DNA of 9,373 nucleotides from an uncultured Alphaproteobacteria bacterium (GTDB lineage Bacteria > Pseudomonadota > Alphaproteobacteria > UBA7985 > CAJQQZ01): positions 1 through 9,373 of the forward strand of contig CAJQQJ010000253.1 of the NCBI GenBank assembly GCA_905480445.1. Direction: 5' to 3'. The notes beneath the pieces were generated by a model, which saw nothing but the letters and a program-made list of their open reading frames with translations, ran no database searches and was not told where the DNA came from. Positions 1 to 7,548 of this stretch are shown in pieces. The translations under genes were made by a program, and so were the position numbers. Numbering within the stretch: the first letter of the stretch is position 1; each line of letters starts with the position of its first letter.

Positions 1-783
1 ACACCTTTTACCGCAGGCGTTGTGTTCTGTCTGGCATACAGACCTTCTGTGACATTGCTTGACGTTATGTCAGTTGGCGTACCAATGGTAATTCTTGGGC
101 TGTTCGTTTCACACCTTTTGTTTTCGCGCCATCTTTCGCCAAAGTTAATCGCCGTGGCCTTTAAAGCATTCGCGCCAATCTTGTTGCCCGTAACCATTGC
201 AATTTTGGTGGTGGCTTTCTCCGCTTCATTCTTGCCACTGACAACCGTTGAAGCAATTGCGATTACAATTCCGCCCCTCTGTCTAATTTGGTTGTTCTTG
301 ATCGGCGGCGACAAGCCCAAGCCAGCGCTGCAGTCTGCATACAAACGATTAGCGGAAACATGCGATGATTTAATGATCTTCGCAGGCGCTTGTACGATGG
401 GTTATTTGCTGGCGTCCCTGCCCTTCGTTCAAACGATAGTTGTCGGTTCAGGACTTTCGACCGCGCCACTCCCACTTTTCTATCTGTTCGTACTGCTTTT
501 TGCACCTGCCTCAGCAATGATTGGATGTCATCCCGTGGTCAGTGCCTCCATCTTGACCGTGTTCTTGACACCTATGGATGGCCGATTACCGGACATCGTT
601 GAAGTCCACATGTTGCTCTTTGTTTGGGGCACAGCTTCTATGCTTTCATTCGCCTCAATGTCGATGGTTGCGACCACCAAATTCTTTAACATTCCTTCAA
701 AACGAATGGTGCTGCACAAGAACATTGTCTTTACGCTGGTGTTTGGATCGATCTGTGGAACGCTCGCTTTCTTTATCTTCTAA
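1..783 (+). CDS. Polytopic membrane protein, probable permease (5' end outside window)
   Basis: The reading frame is open from base 1, so the gene begins upstream; a GTG at 22 is only an internal codon, since the 7 in-frame residues before it (TPFTAGV) continue the hydrophobic pattern. The 260 visible residues form about eight or nine hydrophobic segments, for example near residues 1-20, 58-80, 84-104, 122-140, 155-172 and 243-260, with one longer polar loop (GGDKPKPALQSAYKRL) between two halves. The opening TPFTAGVVF and the GCHPVVSAS stretch before a late helix recall permeases of the ion-transporter type, in which such a motif lies mid-protein; if so, roughly the N-terminal half is missing here. 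The family cannot be named with confidence and no substrate can be read. It ends 80 bp before hyuA on the same strand, which fits a transporter supplying the hydantoinase substrate. The TAA stop is at 781-783 and no terminator hairpin follows it. Confidence 0.7.
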   Translation, partial: TPFTAGVVFCLAYRPSVTLLDVMSVGVPMVILGLFVSHLLFSRHLSPKLIAVAFKAFAPILLPVTIAILVVAFSASFLPLTTVEAIAITIPPLCLIWLFLIGGDKPKPALQSAYKRLAETCDDLMIFAGACTMGYLLASLPFVQTIVVGSGLSTAPLPLFYLFVLLFAPASAMIGCHPVVSASILTVFLTPMDGRLPDIVEVHMLLFVWGTASMLSFASMSMVATTKFFNIPSKRMVLHKNIVFTLVFGSICGTLAFFIF

Positions 784-863
784 AACCGACTCGTCACTAT
801 GATTGACTTGTTTGGCGACATTTGAGAGCCAAGAAGAAACTAATTCTCACATTCGGAGATCCT
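784..863 (+). other. Intergenic gap between permease and hyuA
   Basis: This 80-bp gap is the longest non-coding stretch in the window. It contains the hyuA Shine-Dalgarno sequence at its end. A TTGACT at 803-808 resembles a -35 box, but no reasonable -10 box follows at 16-18 bases, and no stable hairpin followed by a T-run is seen. The simplest reading is read-through transcription from the permease gene into hyuAB. Confidence 0.5.
855..858 (+). promoter_or_regulatory. Ribosome binding site of hyuA
   Basis: GGAG lies 5 bases before the ATG at 864. This decides the start: the frame is open back to a TTG at 822, but that codon has no comparable Shine-Dalgarno sequence, and the 14 extra residues (MRAKKKLILTFGDP) precede the conserved family N-terminus. 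Confidence 0.65.
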
Positions 864-2915
864 ATGAGTTGGTGCATTGCTGTTGATATCGGTGGAACCT
901 TTACAGACTTTTACGCGGTTGAACCAGCCACTGGGCGTGCCCACGTTTTCAAACGGCCTTCAACGCCTCATGATCCTTCTGAGGCTTTGATCAGCGGCTT
1001 AAAAGAAACTGCTGAGACTTACGGTATTCCGCTTGATCAGGTCGAAGCACTTGCTCACGGCACAACAGTTGCGACAAACACCCTGATCCAGCGCAAAGGC
1101 GCACCAGTCGCCTTAATCACGACGGAAGGTTTTCGAGACCTTCTCGAGATCGGTCGTCAAATTCGCCCACACGTTTACAGCCTCCAAATCGACCAGCCTG
1201 AACCGCTGGTGCCGCGCAAATGGCGTCTTGATCTGCCTGAGCGTATTGGTGGCAAGGGCGAGATCGTCCGTCCTCTCGATGAGCAAGCGCTTCGACAACT
1301 CTGCCAAGAAATAAGAGAAAGTGACAGAGAGGCTGTTGCTGTTTGCTTCCTGTTTTCATTCTTCAATCCAGCACACGAAGAACAAGCCGCGAAGATCATT
1401 GAGGAAGAACTGCCCGACACTTCAAAGTCTTTCTCTTATCAGGTTCAACCAGAATTCCGCGAGTATGAAAGGCTATCCACTACGGTACTGAACGCTTACC
1501 TTCAACCCGCAGTGGGTGACTATATGGATCGTCTTCAAACCAAGGCAGGAGAGTTAGTTGGTTCAGCACGGATATCCATCTGCCAATCCAGCGGCGGTTT
1601 GATGTCGGTTGAAGAAGCAGCAGGCTTTCCTATTCGTACAGCTCTATCGGGCCCTGCAGCCGGAGCCATGGGGGCTTCAGCGGTTGCAAAGCAGTCAGGT
1701 CTGAGAGACGTTATCACGTTGGATATGGGTGGTACTTCTGCCGATGTTGCTTTGATCCAAGATGCTCAGCCAGCCATTTCTTATAACCGTGACGTTGCTG
1801 GTTTCCCAGTCCGCCTGCCCTCCATTGACATCAACACCGTCGGTGCAGGCGGAGGCTCCATAGCCTGGGTTGGTCCTGACGGATTGCTCAAGGTCGGTCC
1901 GCAAAGTGCTGGCGCGGTTCCTGGCCCAGCTTGTTATTCAAAAGGTGGCGTTGAGGCGACCGTCAGCGATGCGAACCTCTTCTTAGGGCGCCTCCCTGTT
2001 GGCGGATTGCTGGGTGGCTCAATGGCTATGGACGTCGACAAAGCAAGGACTGCTATTGCAGCGTTAGCAGATCAGCTCGACCTATCCGTTGAAAGAACAG
2101 CCTTTGGCATTCTCGAAATTGTTAACGCCAACATGGTGAGAGCCTTGCGCGCTGTCTCTGTTGAGCGTGGCTATGACCCTAGAAACTTCGCCTTGATGCC
2201 TTTTGGCGGTGCTGGCGCACTCCATGCCACAGACGTTGCTAAAGAACTGGGTATGAAGACGGTGCTTATTCCAAAGCATCCTGGAATACTTTGTGCTCAA
2301 GGGCTTCTGGATGCACCGCTTGCGAAAGATTTTGTATCGACGCTTCGTCTTCCTTTGAACGAAGACAACCTCTCAGTCATGGTGGAAAGATCTGCCAGTC
2401 TTCACAGCTTGGCTGTCAAATGGTTATCAAACAATGAGGTACCAGAAGCTAGTCAATCAATCGGACTGACCGCCGATCTTCGATACAAAGGCCAGAATTT
2501 CGAGCTGTCCATATCTCTAGGCAATGCAGAAGAATCACTCCCAGATTTAACTGAAGTTCATCGACGTTTCTATCAGGCACATGAAGTAGCATACGGCTAT
2601 TCAACGGAAGACGATCCTTTGGAAATCGTCAATCTTCGCCTTCATGCAAAGGGACAAATTTTACCCCAAATCGCAACGCCTAAACTCGAGGCTTCATCCG
2701 ATATTACTAAAGCTCAAAGAGGTTCCATCCCAATTTGGTTCTCTCATGAGCGTTCAACTGATACACCGATTTACTGGCGCGATGATTTAGGTGCAGGCGC
2801 TGTCATCGAAGGTGCCGCTCGCTTCGAGCAGCTTGATTCTACTTCAATCGTACCACCAAACTCGCGAACAACCGTCGATCCCTTTGGCAATCTAATCGTG
2901 GAGATTTCATCATGA
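864..2915 (+). CDS. hyuA: Hydantoinase/oxoprolinase subunit A (ATP-dependent)
   Basis: This is the ATP-binding subunit of a HyuAB-type cytoplasmic enzyme. The family includes ATP-hydrolysing N-methylhydantoinase, 5-oxoprolinase, caprolactamase and acetone/acetophenone carboxylases; the subunit phosphorylates an amide or carbonyl oxygen to activate it. From the ATG at 864 the protein has 683 residues, normal for the family. It starts with an ASKHA-type phosphate-binding loop, DIGGTFTDFYA (residues 8-18), followed by AHGTTVATNTL (64-74) in the N-terminal Hydant_A_N domain. The Hydantoinase_A domain shows SGPAAGAMGA (262-271), the second nucleotide loop DMGGTSADV (287-295), VGAGGGSIAWV (326-336), a GPACY segment near 354-358 and FGGAGALHA (447-455). 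The C-terminal part contains HRRFYQAHEVAYGY and a VNLRLHAKG strand, also typical. Nothing looks truncated or frameshifted. The stop overlaps the hyuB start by 4 bp, implying translational coupling and 1:1 synthesis. The substrate cannot be read from the sequence. Confidence 0.95.
   Translation: MSWCIAVDIGGTFTDFYAVEPATGRAHVFKRPSTPHDPSEALISGLKETAETYGIPLDQVEALAHGTTVATNTLIQRKGAPVALITTEGFRDLLEIGRQIRPHVYSLQIDQPEPLVPRKWRLDLPERIGGKGEIVRPLDEQALRQLCQEIRESDREAVAVCFLFSFFNPAHEEQAAKIIEEELPDTSKSFSYQVQPEFREYERLSTTVLNAYLQPAVGDYMDRLQTKAGELVGSARISICQSSGGLMSVEEAAGFPIRTALSGPAAGAMGASAVAKQSGLRDVITLDMGGTSADVALIQDAQPAISYNRDVAGFPVRLPSIDINTVGAGGGSIAWVGPDGLLKVGPQSAGAVPGPACYSKGGVEATVSDANLFLGRLPVGGLLGGSMAMDVDKARTAIAALADQLDLSVERTAFGILEIVNANMVRALRAVSVERGYDPRNFALMPFGGAGALHATDVAKELGMKTVLIPKHPGILCAQGLLDAPLAKDFVSTLRLPLNEDNLSVMVERSASLHSLAVKWLSNNEVPEASQSIGLTADLRYKGQNFELSISLGNAEESLPDLTEVHRRFYQAHEVAYGYSTEDDPLEIVNLRLHAKGQILPQIATPKLEASSDITKAQRGSIPIWFSHERSTDTPIYWRDDLGAGAVIEGAARFEQLDSTSIVPPNSRTTVDPFGNLIVEISS
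2900..2903 (+). promoter_or_regulatory. Ribosome binding site of hyuB, inside the hyuA end
   Basis: GGAG lies 8 bases before the ATG at 2912, within the last codons of hyuA. It supports the start that overlaps the hyuA stop (ATGA). Confidence 0.6.
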
Positions 2916-4585
2916 GCTTAGATCCAATTACCATTGAAATCATTCACTCATCGCTAAAATCAATTGCCGATGAATCCTACATCGCTTTGATGAAGTCAGC
3001 CTATTCCCAAAACATCAAAGAACGCTGTGATCATTCAACAGCAATAGTTGATGCAAAAGGCCGCTTAGTCGCCCAAGCTCACAATGCAATCCCAATCCAT
3101 ATCGCCTCTATGATTGGTCTTATGGAATGTTTGCTTCGTGAACGCCCCATCGAAGAGATGAACCCTGGTGACATATTCGTCGCTAATGATCCCCATGTCG
3201 CTGGCGGTACACACCTACCCGATGTGAACCTCGCAACACCGATCTTCGCAGACGGCAAAGTTTTGGGTTTTGTTTGTAACATCGCTCACCATGCAGACAT
3301 TGGCGGCATGGCTGTAGGGTCGATGGCAGGTGGCATGTCAGAGATCTATCAAGAAGGTCTACGCATCCCCTTGGTCAAGCTGTTCGACGCTGGCAAACTC
3401 AACGAGGATCTATTCAACCTCATCCTCTTGAATGTTCGCCTGCCTCGTGAGCGTCGCGGTGACTACAATGCCCAGTTCGCAGCGACTAGGTTGGCTGAAC
3501 GACGGATGCAGGACCTAGTAGAGTCCTACGGAACCTCGCAGCTGACTGAAGCTTTCTCTGAGATCATTGATCGCACAGAACTGCGCATGCGCAAGGCTGT
3601 CGCTGAAGTTCCTGACGGTGTTTACAAGTTCGACGACGTTATGGACAATGATGGCCTCAAGGCATCCAACATCAAGATCGCCTTGGCTGTTACGATCAAA
3701 GGCGACCAGGCATCCTTTGACTTTGAAGGAACAGACAAACAAGTGCCGGGCAACATCAATGTGCCCTTCAACGGCACCCAGGCGTCTGTTTGTTATGCGA
3801 TGAAGGCCCTGCTCGACCCAGAAGTTCCTAACAACCACGGCGTCATAAACTCATTCCAAATCACTGCTCCTGAAGGCAGTCTAGTGAATTGCGTCTTTCC
3901 AGCCTCCGTAGCCTCGAGGGCCCACACGTCCCAGCGCATTATTGACGTTATTCTCGGTGCTATGGCTGAGCCTTTACCTCAAGACACAGTCGCCGCTGCG
4001 AACGGTGCCAACACCTCGGCCATTTTCGCTGGTAAAGACCCTGACACGGGCGAAGGCTATCTCTATTTTGAAACACTTGGTGGCGGCATGGGCGCACGTT
4101 ATGCCAAGGATGGCAAAGACGGTGTCCAGGTCCACGTTACTAACACATCCAACTTGCCTGTGGAGGCCATTGAGATAGAGTACCCCTTGCGTGTTGAGTC
4201 TTACGGCCTGGTCCAAGACAGCGGCGGCGCCGGACGGCATCGTGGTGGCATGTCGTTAGAACGCGTCGTTCGTCCTCTTGGCCACACCTGTATCTTCACA
4301 GGCGTCGGTGAGCGTTTTGAAAATGCTCCCTGGGGCCTGGATGGCGGCGTTGAAGGAGGAACTGGCAGCTTCACACACATTAACTCAGAAGGGTCTAAAG
4401 ATCTTCTCCATCCCAAAGAGATGGACAAAGACATTCCAGCAGAAGAACTTGTTGTGATCAAAACTCCTGGTGCTGGTGGCTACGGGTCACCAGCGTTGCG
4501 TTCAAAAGAAGCGCTTCAAGAAGATTTAGATAGTGAGAAGTATTCAGCGAAGTATTTGAAAGAGCATTATGGTTTTCTGGAATAG
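2912..4585 (+). CDS. hyuB: Hydantoinase/oxoprolinase subunit B
   Basis: This is the partner of HyuA and a member of the Hydantoinase_B family, which carries the metal-dependent half of the reaction (ring opening or carboxylation of the activated substrate). It is 557 residues long, usual for split HyuB. Recognisable family segments in order are: the opening DPITIEIIHSSLKSIADE (residues 4-21), the likely metal-site strand ANDPHVAGGTHLPDV (91-105), IAHHADIGG (124-132), RLPRERRGDYNAQ (176-188), NINVPFNGTQASVCYA (281-296), NTSNLPVEAIEIEYPLR (411-427), DSGGAGRHRGGMSLER (436-451) and the C-terminal glycine-rich TPGAGGYGSP (518-527). These all match the intact family pattern, so the protein should be active. 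The start is fixed by the ATGA overlap with hyuA and a GGAG 8 bases upstream. The TAG stop lies 3 bp from the stop of the convergent PH-domain gene. Assignment to the family is firm; which member reaction it performs is not. Confidence 0.95.
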   Translation: MSLDPITIEIIHSSLKSIADESYIALMKSAYSQNIKERCDHSTAIVDAKGRLVAQAHNAIPIHIASMIGLMECLLRERPIEEMNPGDIFVANDPHVAGGTHLPDVNLATPIFADGKVLGFVCNIAHHADIGGMAVGSMAGGMSEIYQEGLRIPLVKLFDAGKLNEDLFNLILLNVRLPRERRGDYNAQFAATRLAERRMQDLVESYGTSQLTEAFSEIIDRTELRMRKAVAEVPDGVYKFDDVMDNDGLKASNIKIALAVTIKGDQASFDFEGTDKQVPGNINVPFNGTQASVCYAMKALLDPEVPNNHGVINSFQITAPEGSLVNCVFPASVASRAHTSQRIIDVILGAMAEPLPQDTVAAANGANTSAIFAGKDPDTGEGYLYFETLGGGMGARYAKDGKDGVQVHVTNTSNLPVEAIEIEYPLRVESYGLVQDSGGAGRHRGGMSLERVVRPLGHTCIFTGVGERFENAPWGLDGGVEGGTGSFTHINSEGSKDLLHPKEMDKDIPAEELVVIKTPGAGGYGSPALRSKEALQEDLDSEKYSAKYLKEHYGFLE

Positions 4586-4588
4586 GTA

Positions 4589-5128
4589 CTATGAATTGTA
4601 TTCACCATTTTGAACAGAACGAGCAAGTTTGTACACAGCGGCTGGATCCGCAATTTCGCGAAACGTAAAACTGCCGTCGTTGCCAAGCCAAATACTGAGG
4701 TTGTTCAGGCCAAACACAGATGGTTTGGTTCCAAACGTAATTTTTCCGCTGCGGCCAGTTCTGAGATGCATTTCAATCACCGAATTGGCAAGCGGTTGAC
4801 TCCTTAAAGAGCCTTTCTTAAGGATTAGAGCTCGTTTGTTTGTCAAAGCGTAACCGGTTTTACTCCTAGCATAGGCATCAACAAGAAAACGCCCGAACAG
4901 GCCATAAAAACCGACTAAAAGGAATGGCACCAAAATCGGATCAAAAACAAAAGAACCAGCGTGCATAGAAAACGTTACTAGCATCAGAGCAACAATCGAC
5001 AACCAAATCAGAGAAAAAGGCACCATGAAAAGATCATGAGCATGAAAGGAAAAGATTCTAGTTCCAGCTCTCTGATTCCAAAGTACTCGTTCATCTCCAT
5101 CTAGATAATTCTTCCAGTCGTCGTTCAT
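4589..5128 (-). CDS. Bacterial PH-domain membrane protein, function unknown
   Basis: This 179-residue protein is the last gene of the - strand operon. After a short polar N-terminus with LDGDERVLWNQRAG (residues 9-22), two hydrophobic segments lie at about 33-55 and 62-84, forming a membrane hairpin. They are followed by YALTNKRALILKKG (93-106) and a beta-rich C-terminal part with ITFG, IWLGNDGSFTFREIAD and a closing VYKLAR helix. The Y-x-LTNKR-x-hydrophobic strand after paired helices is the hallmark of small bacterial PH-domain proteins (bPH/DUF304-like), whose role is generally unknown; a scaffolding or lipid/protein-binding role at the inner membrane is only a guess. The ATG is 20 bp after the flavoprotein stop, with only a weak AGG upstream. 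Nothing in the sequence ties it biochemically to the neighbouring catabolic enzymes, and it could be a passenger in the operon. Confidence 0.8.
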   Translation of the reverse strand: MNDDWKNYLDGDERVLWNQRAGTRIFSFHAHDLFMVPFSLIWLSIVALMLVTFSMHAGSFVFDPILVPFLLVGFYGLFGRFLVDAYARSKTGYALTNKRALILKKGSLRSQPLANSVIEMHLRTGRSGKITFGTKPSVFGLNNLSIWLGNDGSFTFREIADPAAVYKLARSVQNGEYNS

Positions 5129-5148
5129 ATGTTTAGCCTGTTCAAATT

Positions 5149-7548
5149 TTACACTCTTTTACAGGTATGAATTTTTCCTCCTACTTCAAGACTAAAACTA
5201 CCATCGCAGAGGCTCTTTAATGAGGTGCAAGTGGTACTTAGAACAAAGCCCAGTCCTATCCATTTTTCTTCAGAGTAGCCAAAGCCTGCACTGGAAAGCC
5301 AACCGACTGGTTCGCCGTTTTTAAGAATAGTCTCACGCCCTAAGAGGGTGATATTAGGATCATCGACTAAAAACCGACACATGACTTTCTTAAGCAGTGC
5401 TATTTGAGTTTCCAGTAGAGCTGTTCGCCCGCAAAAATGTCGTTCTGATTTCAGGTCCAAGGCAAACCCTAAACCAAGCTCATAGGGATTATGATCAGGT
5501 CCAATATCTGAACCAAAGGCTAAATACCCCTTCTCCAACCTCAAACTTTCAATAGCTCTATAGCCTGCATTAACCAAACCATGCACCTGCCCATCTTCCA
5601 TCAGTTGGTCATAAATCATTCCTGCTTTTCTAGCCGGGATATGCAACTCCCAACCTAACTCCCCAACGAAGGTCACTCTCAATGCTAAGACTTCAACGCC
5701 ACCAACATCAATCTTCAACGCCGCTCCAAAAGGAAAAGCTTGTTCGGAAATATCAGCATCAGTCAGTTGGCTGAGAATAGTCCTGCTGTTTGGGCCCATC
5801 AACGACAAGACAGCTTTTTGTTCAGTCACTTCAGTAAGCTTTACGTCGCTGAAATCCTTTAGGCTTCTTTCAATCCAATCCCGGTCCTTGGGTGTCCAGC
5901 CAGTGGAGGTAACGATATAGAATTCGTCTTCCTTCAACCGAGCAGCTATTACGTCGGCAGCTACACTGCCTTTGTCGTTCAGGAGCAGAGAGTAAGCCAA
6001 ACGTCCAAGCTTAGGCACACGAGATGCAGAAACGTAAGACCAGGCTTGCTCAGCATCTTTGCCCTTAAGGATGAACTTACCGAAAGATGACTGATCAAAA
6101 AGACCAACGGTTTCGCGAACGGCTTTATGTTCTCTGCCGACGGCATCAAACCAATTAGGTCTGGTCATTGAATACAGGTCTTGAGGGGCTTCATCTGGAC
6201 CTGCGAACCAATTGGGTCGCTCCCAACCTAGTTTCTCTCCAAAGACCGCTCCCTGTTCTCTCAAGCGATCATAGAGTGGCGATTTACGAACACCTCTTGC
6301 TGAGTTCCATTCCTCTGCCGGCCAAGCATTTGTGTAGTGTCTGCCGTAGGCCTCTAGAGTGCGCGCTCTTACCCATTCCAGCGATCTATGGTGTTGCCCA
6401 AATCTCAGAATGTCGACAACGGAAAGATCGTAAGGAGGCGAGCCGGTTGCAACCCACTCCGCCAGAGCCATCCCTGCTCCACCGCCAGATGCTATCCCAA
6501 AGGCATTGAAGCCAGCGCCAACAAAGAAGTTCTCGCATTCCGGCGCCCGCCCAAGGATAAAGTTGCCGTCTGGTGTAAAAGATTCAGGGCCATTCAATAG
6601 CTGCTTAATGCCAGCCGTTTGCAACAAAGGCACCCGACCCAAGGCCAGCTCCATTGTTGGAGTGAAATGATCCCAATCACTGTCTAACAGAGAGAATTCA
6701 AAATCTTGTGGCAATCCATCAACTGACCAGGGAATGGGGTTTGGTTCGTAACCGCCCATGATCAGCCCGCCAACTTCCTCTTTGTAATAAGTACGTCGAT
6801 CAGGATCTCTTAGCGTTGGAAGGTTTCTAGGGATTGCCTCCATTGGTTCAGTAATCAAGTATTGATGCTGAACAGATACTAATGGCACTGATACACCTGC
6901 CAGCGCTCCTACATCCCTGGCCCATTGCCCCGCACAGTTGACAACCTTGCCACAAGAAATCAAGCCTTGGTCGGTTTCAACCGCTACGACCTTACCGTCC
7001 TTCTGTTGGAAACCAGTTACACGGACATCCTCAACAATTGTAACTCCAGATGAACGAGCACCTTTAGCCAAGGCAGCCGTAATATCGGAAGGACTGGCTT
7101 GGCCGTCAGTTGGCAAGAAGGCTGCTCCAACAACATCACTGACATCCATGATTGGGAACAGATCTTGAGCCTCTCTAGCTGTCAAAAGCTCCATATCCAA
7201 GCCGAAGGAATGAGCTGTTGTCGCTTGCCGTTTAACTTCTAACCAGCGGTCCTTATTGCAAGCCAGCCGCAAGCCGCCGTTCATTTTCCAACCTGTTGCC
7301 AGTCCGGTTTCTTCCTCGAGTTTTTTGTAAAGCTCTACAGAGTAACCCAGCAATTGTGTGATGTTGGCTGAAGTTCTAAGTTGCCCGACAAGGCCAGCGG
7401 CGTGAAAAGTTGATCCAGACGTCAATTTATGGCGTTCAAGCAAAATAACGTCGGTAATACCCATCTTGCCCAAATGGTAAGCCGTGGAGCAACCAATGAT
7501 GCCTCCACCAACAATGACAACCTTGGCTGAGGAAGGCAACCGGCTCAT
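5149..7548 (-). CDS. Sarcosine/dimethylglycine dehydrogenase-type FAD and folate enzyme
   Basis: This is a 799-residue flavoprotein that probably oxidatively demethylates an N-methyl amine and delivers the one-carbon unit to tetrahydrofolate. The N-terminal DAO-type domain (about 9-375) opens with VIVGGGIIG (11-19), followed by the ribose-binding acid in LLERHK (E38). SGSTFHAAGL (44-53) places His49 where DMGDH/SARDH enzymes bind FAD covalently. VQHQYLIT (226-233) and GGYEPNPIPW (265-274) match active-site strands; the GYExNPI form and GPESFTPDG (320-328) resemble sarcosine dehydrogenase more than dimethylglycine dehydrogenase. A linker domain of FAO_M type (about 380-440) is followed by a GcvT-like folate domain: RPNWFDAVGREHKAVRETVG (463-482), RVTFVGELGWELHIP (624-638), LRLEKGYLAFGSDIG (669-683), and a GcvT C-terminal barrel (about 700-799). 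Length and domain order are complete. Its start overlaps the phosphotransferase stop by 4 bp; an AGGAG at 7567-7563 is rather distant (14 bases), so coupling probably drives initiation. The exact substrate is unproven, because many alphaproteobacterial paralogues are uncharacterised. Confidence 0.92.
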   Translation of the reverse strand: MSRLPSSAKVVIVGGGIIGCSTAYHLGKMGITDVILLERHKLTSGSTFHAAGLVGQLRTSANITQLLGYSVELYKKLEEETGLATGWKMNGGLRLACNKDRWLEVKRQATTAHSFGLDMELLTAREAQDLFPIMDVSDVVGAAFLPTDGQASPSDITAALAKGARSSGVTIVEDVRVTGFQQKDGKVVAVETDQGLISCGKVVNCAGQWARDVGALAGVSVPLVSVQHQYLITEPMEAIPRNLPTLRDPDRRTYYKEEVGGLIMGGYEPNPIPWSVDGLPQDFEFSLLDSDWDHFTPTMELALGRVPLLQTAGIKQLLNGPESFTPDGNFILGRAPECENFFVGAGFNAFGIASGGGAGMALAEWVATGSPPYDLSVVDILRFGQHHRSLEWVRARTLEAYGRHYTNAWPAEEWNSARGVRKSPLYDRLREQGAVFGEKLGWERPNWFAGPDEAPQDLYSMTRPNWFDAVGREHKAVRETVGLFDQSSFGKFILKGKDAEQAWSYVSASRVPKLGRLAYSLLLNDKGSVAADVIAARLKEDEFYIVTSTGWTPKDRDWIERSLKDFSDVKLTEVTEQKAVLSLMGPNSRTILSQLTDADISEQAFPFGAALKIDVGGVEVLALRVTFVGELGWELHIPARKAGMIYDQLMEDGQVHGLVNAGYRAIESLRLEKGYLAFGSDIGPDHNPYELGLGFALDLKSERHFCGRTALLETQIALLKKVMCRFLVDDPNITLLGRETILKNGEPVGWLSSAGFGYSEEKWIGLGFVLSTTCTSLKSLCDGSFSLEVGGKIHTCKRV

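Noticed and set aside
803..831. Possible sigma-70 promoter before hyuA (TTGACT)
   Set aside because: No -10-like hexamer lies at 16-18 bases; the next AT-rich hexamer (841-846) is far too distant.
822..863. TTG-initiated N-terminal extension of HyuA by 14 residues
   Set aside because: The ATG at 864 has GGAG at 5 bases spacing and gives the standard family N-terminus just before DIGGTFTD; the extension is basic, unconserved in appearance and lacks a ribosome binding site.
3515..3838. 107-codon - strand open frame
   Set aside because: It is antisense to conserved hyuB segments, and its protein has no domain pattern or supporting ribosome binding site.
864..4585. Acetone carboxylase AcxAB
   Set aside because: Acetone carboxylase needs a third small subunit (AcxC) beside AcxA/AcxB; none follows hyuB, and the context is amine metabolism. 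A gene elsewhere cannot be excluded.
4801..4824. Inverted repeat TCCTTAA/TTAAGGA with 10-base loop
   Set aside because: It lies inside the PH-domain coding sequence, is AT-rich and weak, and has no following T-run on either strand, so a terminator or operator is unlikely.
6168..6509. 113-codon + strand open frame
   Set aside because: It lies wholly antisense to the strongly conserved flavoprotein gene, and its translation shows no recognisable domain; it is a shadow of the real coding frame.
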